A model generated the notes under the pieces. That model was not told the DNA's origin. It made no database searches and was given only the letters and a program-made list of their open reading frames with translations. Below are positions 10,048 through 17,437 of a stretch of DNA of 64,000 nt, in pieces (the stretch's first letter is position 1; each line of letters opens with the position of its first letter). Origin of the DNA: Thermosipho melanesiensis BI429 (GTDB lineage: Bacteria; Thermotogota; Thermotogae; Thermotogales; Fervidobacteriaceae). Location of the stretch: the NCBI RefSeq assembly GCF_000016905.1, contig NC_009616.1, positions 1,116,001-1,180,000 on the forward strand, in the 5' to 3' direction. The translations under genes were made by a program, and so were the position numbers.

Positions 10048-11399
10048 ATGAGGAAAATTCTAAAAGTGCTGACGGTTTTTTTTTTTTAACAGGTGTCGTT
10101 TTTGCTTCCTCGGTGGTTGCAGCCAAAATCGAACCAGAAAAACTCCAAAGGGATTTTGAATTCATTATTACCCTTTTAAAAGAAGCGTACATCGACCCAT
10201 ATGAACTGGTTGAGAGCCCGGAATTTACGAAGATTGTTGATAGTGTAAGAAAGAAACTCGATAAACCCATGGATAGCTTTGAATTTTTTAAAGCGGTTTC
10301 CCCTATTTTTCATTACCTGAATGATTACCATTGCAATATTGAGTTTCCCATTTCATATGATTTTCAAATCTTTCCAATGACTCTTTATGTTGTAAACGAT
10401 AATATCTACGTTGTCTTTTCACTGGTCGACGATATACCGGTAAAGTCAAAAGTTCTGGCAATCGACGGAATCCCTTCGGCACAAATAATAAAGGAGTTTG
10501 AACAGTATACCAATACAAGAGAAAACACTTCCCTGAAAGAACGTGAAATCTCCCGGCGTATCAATCTGATACCGACGTTTTGGAATAAAAGAAGTGTGGA
10601 AATAGAGTTTGAATACGACGGTTTTACAAAGAGAGAAAAGGTAAGTGCTGTAACGATAAGGGAATATAGAAGAAAAGTTCAGAAATCTGAGAAATCGAAG
10701 TTACCGTACGAATTTGAAAGGAAAGGAAGTATAGGAATATTAAGAATATGGAGTTTTAAATTTAAAGGGAATTTATTTGCTGATTTTAGGGAGTTTTTAA
10801 ATGAGGTTTTTGAGAAAAATAAGGATATGACAGATTTGGTCATAGACATAAGAAGAAACTTCGGTGGCCGTTTGCGAATTGTATTTGAAGTGTTGGGACA
10901 TTTTGTAGATAAGCGGCTCTTCGTAAAGCACAAAGTTAAGGTGAAAAACTCCAAGTACAACGATCAGGAGGCTTTAGCAAGGGTAGGGGTTCGTTACGAC
11001 AAAAACGCCGAGGGAAAGATAATTGAAACGACTTCCTCGTGGGTTATAACCCCAAGAAATCCAGTATTTAAAGGAAGGGTATGGGTGCTTGTCGATAACG
11101 GTATAGCTTCTGCCGCAATAATTTTTGTAGACATTGTCCAAAAGTATGGGATAGGAAAGATAGTGGGAGAAAAACCGGTCTATTCACCGAATCTTACAAG
11201 TGAAGGTACCGAACATTATCTACCAAACGTAAAGACTTATGTTTTTATTCCAGGTTCGTTGTACATATTCTGTCCTCAATCAAACAGAATAATTCCGGAT
11301 TACGAACTTGTAATAACGACAGAGGAAAAACTCGAATGGTTGACGGGAAGTTCCGATCCTGTTCTTGAAAGGGCGATAGAAATTATTGAGAACAACTAA
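10048..11399 (+). CDS. exported S41-family serine protease (frameshift at T12)
   Basis: A good ribosome site (AAGGGGGAGAG) leads to ATG 10048 and a signal peptide beginning MRKILKVLTV. The frame then breaks in a run of twelve T (10076-10087); one more T would join it to LTGVVFASSVVAAK and the rest. The long ORF is 428 residues, counted from an internal GTG at 10113. The C-terminal half is a tail-specific protease (S41) domain: GSIGILRIWSF, then DLVIDIRRNFGG, then the Ser in NGIASAAI and the Lys in IVGEKP, which fit the Ser-Lys dyad. It probably cleaves outside the membrane. Next to a radical SAM enzyme and a Cys-rich peptide it may remove a leader. Composition is richer in G+C than the host average. 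Confidence 0.8.
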
Positions 11400-11416
11400 A
11401 ATTCTGAATAATTATA

Positions 11417-11677
11417 AACATGAAGGAAGGGGGATTAAGGAAAGGGGTGAAAAAATTGAAAATAAAGCTGCTAAATACCGGGCCTAAAAGCGAAGAACAA
11501 ATAGAAGCTTGTCTTACACCCGGAGATGGAGACGGGCTTTGTGGCGGTGAAGATACAGTTATATGCGAGATGATACCTGAACCTTGTAGTACTGATTTTT
11601 GTGGTTATGGTAATCCTCCAATTATATATTAATTCTCAATAAAAACCAAAACAAAAAAATCCCCTTCCTTCATGTTC
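11417..11677. repeat. 19-20 bp inverted repeat enclosing the Cys-rich peptide gene
   Basis: The left arm is 11417-11436 and the right arm 11659-11677. They are reverse complements except that the left has five G and the right four C. In RNA the two arms would pair and close off the whole peptide gene, including the upstream SD-like purine run and ATG 11420. The right arm is not followed by a T run, so it is not a simple terminator. Confidence 0.8.
11447..11632 (+). CDS. small cysteine-rich peptide, candidate RiPP precursor
   Basis: This short acidic ORF ends in a glycine/proline-rich tail. The frame is open from ATG 11420, which lacks a ribosome site. GTG 11447 or TTG 11456 (after AAAGGGG) are better starts, giving about 58-61 residues. 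Five cysteines lie in the C-terminal two thirds (EACLT, GLCGG, VICEM, EPCST, DFCGY), while the N-terminal part (KIKLLNTGPKSEEQIE) is cysteine-free and leader-like. There is no typical signal peptide. It follows the S41 protease after about 47 bases. The precursor role is inferred from layout and cysteine content only. Confidence 0.6.
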   Translation: MKKLKIKLLNTGPKSEEQIEACLTPGDGDGLCGGEDTVICEMIPEPCSTDFCGYGNPPIIY

Positions 11678-12058
11678 CATAAAAATAGGAATAGTGCAGT
11701 TACTGCTGCCCATATTTTCTGAAAAAATAATCAATCACTTTTGTGACGCTCAAAGTAGAATAACTGTATTTCCGAATGGCGATTCCTATCCCTGTAAGTC
11801 GCCGACCAAAGATTCTTACTTTTATCGACAGTTTAGAAAAATCCAGTCCGAGGAGGGGGTGCAGTGATAGGTTCGTACACAAGAAGGATTCTGAAAGATT
11901 CCAAAAAGGAAAAATAAAGAAAACGTTCGACACACACAAGAAGGGTTTCAAGAACAAGGAAAAGAGCTAACAGGTGCGTTGTTTTTCCTATTGCTGTATT
12001 TTGAAGTTGGGAATTTTGTGAACATCCACATTTTTCTCATAGGGGGAAAGGGGATATT
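11678..12058. other. intergenic with no clear gene
   Basis: About 380 bases of mixed composition. A plus-strand frame at 11776-11970 ends in very basic text (KDSERFQKGKIKKTF) and lacks a ribosome site, and minus-strand frames are no better. It is probably debris between the peptide gene and the membrane-protein relic. The sequence from about 12027 matches the copy near 28137. Confidence 0.4.
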
Positions 12059-12154
12059 ATGTACAGAATCGTAGGATACGCAGTGTATATGGGAATAGTG
12101 ATGTTGATAAATCCGTTTAACAAAAGAAGGTTATTGTTCAAATCAAAGACGTGA
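12059..12154 (+). pseudogene. C-terminal relic of a small membrane protein (copy A)
   Basis: A 31-codon ORF encodes one hydrophobic segment and a basic tail, GYAVYMGIVMLINPFNKRRL and so on, after a GGGGGAAAGGGGAT ribosome site. The same C-terminus appears in two other copies (27767-27832 and 28168-28260), where it follows a Yip1-like N-terminal part. Here that N-terminal part is missing. Whether this stump is translated by itself is unknown. Confidence 0.55.
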
Positions 12155-12212
12155 AAACCTAACAATGTGAGTGGAAAATTGAACAGGTTAACGGGTTTCA
12201 AAAACTTGTTCT
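12113..12212 (+). repeat. ~100 bp repeat, copy 1 (match at 27786)
   Basis: This segment, from the PFNKRR codons through about 58 bases past the stop, is nearly identical to 27786-27886, with only a few substitutions. Similarity ends abruptly at about 12209-12212, inside the broken amidase on the other strand, which marks a recombination or insertion boundary. Confidence 0.8.
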
Positions 12213-13008
12213 GTGTATCCAAAAACAAAGTTTGAATAATTTTCGATAAAATTTATGTGGTTTGATAAATGTTTGTCTTTGACCATATAAGTTGAAGGAT
12301 CGTCCCTGTCAAAACCATAAATTACTTTAAACACCTCAAACGCATCTTCAACGGTTCTGGTAATAGGACCTGCAATATCTTGGGGGTATGATATTGGGGT
12401 GATTCCCGTTCTACTAACGGTTCCAACGGTAGGTTTGAGTCCTACACAGAAATTACTACTTGCAGGGGAAAGGATAGAGCCAGACGTTTCAGTGCCAATG
12501 GAGACAAGACAAAAATCAGCTGCAACGGAGACGGCACTACCAGAACTTGAACCCCCCGTATCAAAATTGCCATATGGGTTTTTTGTTTGTCCACCAAGGT
12601 AGCTATATCCATTTGGCATTTTGTATGAGACAAAATTTGCAAATTCGGTAAGATTAGCCTTTCCAAGAATAACTGCGCCGGCATCTTTTAGTTTCTTTAC
12701 CAAAAATGCATCCTTTTTTGGGTAATTATTTTCGAGGACTTTTGCACCTGCAGAGGTTCTCATTTTGTCGTTTGTATCGATATTACCTTTGATTATAACA
12801 GGTACACCGTGTAGGGTGCTCCTTTTTTTACCTAATTTTTTTTCGTTATCCAATGCCCTTGCAATAAAAGGGGCATCGGATTTATTTCTAAAACCGCATT
12901 AAGGTTAATATTGGAAATACGTTCAAGGTAAAATTCAACGAGTTTTTCAGAGGTAATTTTACCTTCATCGTACAACTGGTTAAATTTCTTTATAGTTAAA
13001 TTTTTCAT
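12188..13008 (-). pseudogene. amidase signature family enzyme, frame-shifted and truncated
   Basis: Reading leftwards, a ribosome site (AGGGGGGA) precedes ATG 13008 and MKNLTIKKFNQLYDEGKITS. The frame shifts near 12878-12882 within [14 protein letters not shown] and continues as an amidase: K in [22 protein letters not shown] and [13 protein letters not shown], which are the Lys-cisSer-Ser catalytic elements. The text ends after about 270 of the usual 460-490 residues, where the 12113-12212 repeat begins. Both a frameshift and a 3' truncation make it a pseudogene. Its substrate is unknown; the family ranges from GatA to nitrilase-like amidases. Confidence 0.8.
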
Positions 13009-13316
13009 GAAAATCCCCCCTAACTTGATTAAATTATAACACTAACAAAAAGGGAAAAAATAATCTTTTTCTTTGCAAAAAAACCAAGTAAAAATAAAAG
13101 TTATACTAATTTATTTCCTGAAAACTCGTACTAGAATGGAAGTGGACTTCCAAAATTCTCGTGTTAAAAAAATGAGTTATTTTTTAAAGGAAGTGGGGCT
13201 AAATTATTTTATTGATTATTGTAAAATAAAAAAATCATGGGTAAATATTGCTTGAAAAGTAGTGATATACGCGCTTAAAGATGATTTTTGTGGTATAATA
13301 ACAATAGGGAGATGAG

Positions 13317-13580
13317 ATGTTGAATTTTAATTGGGATTATTGCGAAGGCGTAGAAACAATAATTAGAAAAATGGTTTTGGGTAATCTTGAAGATTTCAAA
13401 GAACTTTTAAGTAAATACAGTGAAAAAGAACTAAAGGAGATTTTTCTAAATAATCTCCATAGGTTTTATGGTAAAGATAGAAGTTTTTGGAAAGTTATTT
13501 TGGAGGTTTCTAATGAAGAGATTAAAAGAAAATCAGATGAAAGTTTTAGAAACACTGTTACAACTAGAAATTTTCCATGA
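13317..13580 (+). CDS. partner of AbiEii-type toxin, DUF6922-like
   Basis: An 87-residue protein with a helix-rich start, FNWDYCEGVETIIRKMVLGNLEDF, and a helix-turn-helix-like middle (KYSEKELKEIF). It precedes and overlaps the AbiEii-like gene by 68 bases in another frame, as expected of an antitoxin or regulatory partner. The spacing LSKYSEKELKEIFLNN.. resembles the short DUF6922 proteins that accompany these nucleotidyltransferases. An extended -10 box (TGGTATAAT, TATAAT at 13294-13299) and a ribosome site (AGGGAG) precede the ATG. Its antitoxin role is inferred from context. Confidence 0.65.
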   Translation: MLNFNWDYCEGVETIIRKMVLGNLEDFKELLSKYSEKELKEIFLNNLHRFYGKDRSFWKVILEVSNEEIKRKSDESFRNTVTTRNFP

Positions 13581-14130
13581 TTTCTACCTTGCAGGTGGAA
13601 CATGCCTTCTTTTAAAATACAATCATAGGCCTTCCCTTGATTTTGATTTTTTTCTTTTTCCTGATAAAAATTTTTCAAATATATATGAAAATGTAATACG
13701 CAAAAAATTAAATGTAGAATTTATTTATAAAGATCCTCAAACCCTTATTTTTGAGTTAAATAGTATTAAAATTTCGCTGTTTGAATATCAATATCCACTT
13801 TTAAAGAAGCCCGAAAAAATGGGAAAACTTTATTTGGCAAGTGATGAAGATATTGCCTGTATGAAAATGAGTGCAATCAGTCAAAGAGGGTTAAAAAAAG
13901 ATTTTTTTGACCTTTGGTATTTAATTAATATTCACAAATGGACTCTTAGGGATTTACTTTCAATGCTTGGTAGAAAATATAAAGGGTACAACCCTTTTAT
14001 TTTTCTTAAGGCTTTGGTTTATTTTGAAGATGCGGAAAAAAATAAAGATTTTAGAGAAATTGAAGAAAGATGGAAAGATATAAAGAAATTTTTTGGTGAT
14101 TTTGTAAAATCCTTTAGAGAATATATTTAG
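13513..14130 (+). CDS. nucleotidyltransferase AbiEii/AbiGii toxin family protein
   Basis: The best start is ATG 13513, with TGGAGG five bases upstream, which lies inside the previous gene. The protein has the DUF1814/AbiEii pattern: FYLAGGTCLLLKYNHR near residue 22 (GG-T/S motif), followed by SLDFDFF with the metal-binding DxD pair. SDEDIACMKMSAISQRG and KKDFFDLWYL lie further on. At 205 residues it is on the short side for the family. Family members act as toxins of phage-abortive AbiE systems by transferring nucleotides. A decayed partial copy of the overlap region lies at 22162-22270. Confidence 0.85.
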   Translation: MKRLKENQMKVLETLLQLEIFHDFYLAGGTCLLLKYNHRPSLDFDFFLFPDKNFSNIYENVIRKKLNVEFIYKDPQTLIFELNSIKISLFEYQYPLLKKPEKMGKLYLASDEDIACMKMSAISQRGLKKDFFDLWYLINIHKWTLRDLLSMLGRKYKGYNPFIFLKALVYFEDAEKNKDFREIEERWKDIKKFFGDFVKSFREYI

Positions 14131-14176
14131 TTTAGAAGTACTAATTAGATTTTCATCAATTTTGGAAAGTTATTAT

Positions 14177-14969
14177 TTAATTATCATCAATAATATCTCC
14201 TTCAAAAATAAGTATATTTTTTTCTTTTTTTACTTTTTCAATAAAGCTTTTTGTATAGCCGCTATACGAAAAGAAGACAAAACATAAATCATCTAAATTT
14301 AAATTTTTATCCTTCAAAAGTTTTTTTGCTTTCTCTTATGTTTTTTTTTACTTCAAGTATTTCTATATATTTAGGAATTTCCCCCGTTAAAGAATAAAGT
14401 TTTATTAAATCAACATCTTTGTCTTCGAAAAAATCTTTAAAGTATTTAAACTTAATTGGTTTAAGATTTATCTGTCCTGTTCTTCTTCCATACAACGGGT
14501 TTGAATAAGAAAGAACCTCTCTTTTAATCATGGGAAGCGTTGACCCTGAAATTATTAGCATTATATTTTTATCTTTTAAATATTCATCCCAAACTTTTCG
14601 TAAAATAGAAGGGAAACCCTTATTTGACTGCAATAAATACTGAAATTCATCTATTACAATGATTAGTTTTTTCTTTAATTCTAAGGTGGAAACTATGTAA
14701 AAAAGGTCATTCCAGTTTAGAATCTTATTATCAGACAATAGTGGAATTTTATATTTTGAATAAAGGATACTCTGAAATGTTTTGATGTTTTTAATTTCAT
14801 TTTCCTCTGTTGCTAAAAAATAAACGCTATCTTTGTTTTTAATAAATTTCTTTTATAAGGCTTGTTTTTCCTATCCTTCTTCTGTCATACAATGCTATAA
14901 AAGAAGAAGTTTTTTTGTTGTATTCTTTTTCTAAAAAAATCATCTCATCAATCCGGTTACAAATTTCAT
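14177..14969 (-). pseudogene. DUF234-type ATPase, multiply frame-shifted
   Basis: A ribosome site (GAGGTGAT) and ATG 14969 are present, but the frame breaks within about ten codons. It resumes as NRIDEMIFLEKEYN and DRRRIGKTSLIKE (Walker A), and breaks again near 14855. It continues as a 143-codon piece with LIIVIDEFQYLL (Walker B), ISGSTLPM and NPLYGRRTG. A large internal part is deleted, and only a C-terminal tail (CFVFFSYSGYTKSFIEK) remains after another shift near 14330. It belongs to the same family as the intact ATPase at 5044-6417. It is clearly inactive. Confidence 0.8.
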
Positions 14970-15071
14970 AATATCACCTCAAAAAAATATACCAAATTAT
15001 GATTAAAAATATTATAGTTTAAACTATAATAGTTTAGACTATAATTATGAGGAAAGCCCAATTCTAAAAAA

Positions 15072-16448
15072 TCACACGAGAAGCAAAAAAGATTCAATAG
15101 GAAGTGCTACTATGTCATCCTTTTTAAATAATGTATTTTTTGTTACCAATATTCCTTTTTGAAATACTTTTTTCATCGTAGAGTAATCAGAAGGGGAAAT
15201 ATTGTTTTGAAATTTAACTTCTATGGGAATAATGTTATTTTTTAGGTTAATTAAAAAATCAATTTCCTTTCCTTTTTGAGAATACCAAAAATATGGCCCA
15301 TTATACAACATCAATCCTTCAGATAAATCTTTTGAGTATTTTAAAAGGTGTGTAAAGACAATTTGCTTGATTTTTGTGGATAATTTAATTTGAGTATTTG
15401 TAATTTTTTCAATAACAAATGTAATAATTAAATCTAAAGGGTAAATCTTTTTTTGTTTTTTAGGTTTAATTGTTTTTTTAGAAAAGTCATAGAAAAACAA
15501 AATCCCAAAAAGAAAATTCATACTTAATAAATTGAAATAATCTTCGATTGTATTTTTCGAACTAACTCCTTCAATATCATTAGAAAGGGAATTCCAAGAA
15601 AAACGCTGACCTATTAAATCTGGAGTTTTAAAAAGTAATTGGTTTAATATTAACCTTGAGCGGTTAAATCGTTCAACATCCCCATACAGGTAGTTTCCAT
15701 ATGTATTTAAGGTTTCTTCAGATATAGCGTTATTTTCTAAAAAATCGTTAATTACTTTTGGAAATCCTCCAGTACTAATGTACGTTTTGAAATCGTCTTT
15801 AAATCTTGTAAGTTTTAGATTTAATGCTTTTAGCTCGTTTTCATTCATTTCAAACAAATCTTCCAGTTTATACTGAAAATCAATATTGGAATTTTGCATA
15901 ATATATTCTCTAAAGGAAACCGGTAAATATACAATATCTTTTCCAAATTCTCTTCTTCCAGGAAGCCTTTCAGAGGACTTTTTCAAATCGTATGAAGAAG
16001 AACCAGTTAGTACTACAAATGCGTTTTCGAGTTTGCCTGTATCGTATAAATATTTAATTGATTTTTGCCAATTACTTACACTTGAAACTTCATCGAGAAA
16101 CAAATACCTTTTTTCCTTGTTGTTATTTTTAATAGAAAAGTAATCAAGAAGAAGTTGAGTCAGTTCATTTTCATCTTTTATTAAATCAAGAGTGAGATAA
16201 AGAATATTTGATGGGTTAATGTTTTTTTCAATAAGGTCTTTAATGAGAAGCTTTAATACTGTTGTTTTTCCAATTTGTCTTGGACCTTTTATTATGTAAA
16301 TGCCATTTTTGTAATTTTTCAAATTTTTCATAAAGTAGGGTATGTATTTAAATTTGCTTTTCTCAAATTTTCTTATATGCATATCAAAATATATTGATTC
16401 ATTATCTTCCCACCATGGATTTTGACTATAGACATATGAAAAATCCAT
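15072..16448 (-). CDS. AAA ATPase with DUF4143 domain
   Basis: The start is ATG 16448, which has a GGAGG ribosome site; a longer frame to 16502 runs through the promoter. The protein is about 458 residues. Walker A GPRQIGKTTVL lies near residues 51-61, and YLFLDEVSSV (Walker B) near 112-121. VVLTGSSSYDLK (sensor) and LPGRREF follow. The C-terminal DUF4143 region ends in GKEIDFLI and IPIEVKF, a PD-(D/E)XK-like core. This family is common in prokaryotes and largely uncharacterised. Twin palindromes overlap its promoter, so it is probably repressed by a dimeric regulator, perhaps itself. Confidence 0.85.
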   Translation of the reverse strand: MDFSYVYSQNPWWEDNESIYFDMHIRKFEKSKFKYIPYFMKNLKNYKNGIYIIKGPRQIGKTTVLKLLIKDLIEKNINPSNILYLTLDLIKDENELTQLLLDYFSIKNNNKEKRYLFLDEVSSVSNWQKSIKYLYDTGKLENAFVVLTGSSSYDLKKSSERLPGRREFGKDIVYLPVSFREYIMQNSNIDFQYKLEDLFEMNENELKALNLKLTRFKDDFKTYISTGGFPKVINDFLENNAISEETLNTYGNYLYGDVERFNRSRLILNQLLFKTPDLIGQRFSWNSLSNDIEGVSSKNTIEDYFNLLSMNFLFGILFFYDFSKKTIKPKKQKKIYPLDLIITFVIEKITNTQIKLSTKIKQIVFTHLLKYSKDLSEGLMLYNGPYFWYSQKGKEIDFLINLKNNIIPIEVKFQNNISPSDYSTMKKVFQKGILVTKNTLFKKDDIVALPIESFLLLV

Positions 16449-16472
16449 ATTTTCACCTCCTGGATAAATCAT

Positions 16473-16534
16473 ATTATAACATATAGTCAGTATACTGACC
16501 AAATCGGGCCCAATTTGGTCAATACGCTGACCAA
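16473..16534 (-). promoter_or_regulatory. promoter with two palindromic operators
   Basis: On the minus strand, TATAAT (plus 16473-16478) lies 18 bases from a TTGGTC -35-like box. A perfect dyad GTCAGTATACTGAC covers 16486-16499, between the boxes. A second dyad, TTGGTCA-N6-TGACCAA, covers 16515-16534. The dyad centres are 32 bases apart, about three helical turns, so two bound dimers would lie on the same DNA face. Between them is a GGGCCC core. The layout is that of a repressor-controlled promoter for the ATPase. Confidence 0.7.
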
Positions 16535-16883
16535 AATTAATTAATAAGCCTCCATTAAAGAAGTTAATATATGCGGCAAAATTAAATCAAACAAAGTAAT
16601 TTTCAAAAGGCATTATTAAGGTTATGGAAATTAGTATTTCGGAATTTTTTTGTTTTATATAATTTGGTACATTGTATTTAATTTTGCGGGTTCATTAGCT
16701 ACAACAAAAAAGAAGGAAATTAAAAGTATAACTTATTATTTTTAATATTTTTAATTTTAAATACTAAAAAATATCAGAAGTTAGGTTTTTTTCTACTTTT
16801 TTTATATGATAAAATCGAAATGCTGTGTAACTATTATGTTACATAATGATTTGTTTTATTTTAATAAGGATGGGTAGAAATTT
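16535..16883. other. intergenic; upstream region of the TrlF operon
   Basis: About 350 AT-rich bases between divergent genes. A -10-like GATAAAAT occurs at about 16808-16815. Downstream of it a perfect dyad, TGTAAC-N6-GTTACA, lies at 16826-16843, where a bound regulator could block transcription into the operon. No ORF is supported. The ribosome site of the next gene is AAGGATGGG. Confidence 0.5.
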
Positions 16884-17210
16884 ATGGAAGACAAAGAGCA
16901 TTGTTGCGCAGAATGTTTTAAAGACGAATATATTAGAAACTTTATAATACAAGAAGGAAAAAAGGGAAAATGCGACGTATGTGGTAGAGATAATGTCTTT
17001 GTTGTAAGTTTTGACTTAGTAGCTGATTTTATTATTGAAGGGTTTAGAAGAGCATATGAAACATTAGAAAATGAAGGGTTTTGGCATCCTGAAGAAAAGA
17101 GATACTGTGATCCCGTTACGGGTAATGACTTAGGGCAATCAATGTTTGAAGCACTCTATTATGTTGAAGAAATATTTTCGGATGATTTAGAGGAGGTATT
17201 AAAACTGTGA
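16884..17210 (+). CDS. HEPN/RES N-terminal-domain-like zinc protein
   Basis: A 108-residue protein with two cysteine pairs, CCAEC near residue 7 and CDVC near residue 35, in the arrangement of the N-terminal domain found before RES toxins (HEPN/RES NTD1). The RES toxin domain itself is absent, so it is a stand-alone version, acidic at its end. Its stop overlaps the GTG start of the TrlF gene by 4 bases (GTGA), so the two are translationally coupled. It may act as a small regulator or antitoxin for the operon; that is inference. Confidence 0.6.
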   Translation: MEDKEHCCAECFKDEYIRNFIIQEGKKGKCDVCGRDNVFVVSFDLVADFIIEGFRRAYETLENEGFWHPEEKRYCDPVTGNDLGQSMFEALYYVEEIFSDDLEEVLKL

Positions 17211-17437
17211 AGAAAATAAATTTTGAAAGAGGTTCAGAATGGAGAAAATGGGATTTACATGTACATACACCTTTTTCTTATTTAAATAATCAATTTGGGA
17301 ATGATTTTGATCAATATGTCAAAGGACTGTTCAAAAGAGCTATTCAAAAGGAGATAGCAGCTATAGGGATTACAGATTATTTCTCTATAGAAGGATATAA
17401 AAAGTTAAAAGAATACCTTGATGATGAAAAAGATTAG
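17207..17437 (+). pseudogene. TrlF-type ATPase, N-terminal PHP part (before frameshift)
   Basis: This is the first 76 residues of a PHP-domain protein: the WDLHVHTPFS motif (metal-binding histidines) and AAIGITDYFS. The frame ends at a TAG (17435-17437) after the A5 run at 17427-17431. One extra A would join it to the next 870-codon frame. The two pieces together form one complete TrlF-like protein, so the break is either a recent mutation, a sequencing error or, less likely, a slippage site. Confidence 0.75.

Noticed and set aside
13073-13255. 60-codon plus-strand frame before the AbiE-like pair
   Set aside because: No ribosome site, no motif, low-complexity lysine/isoleucine text.
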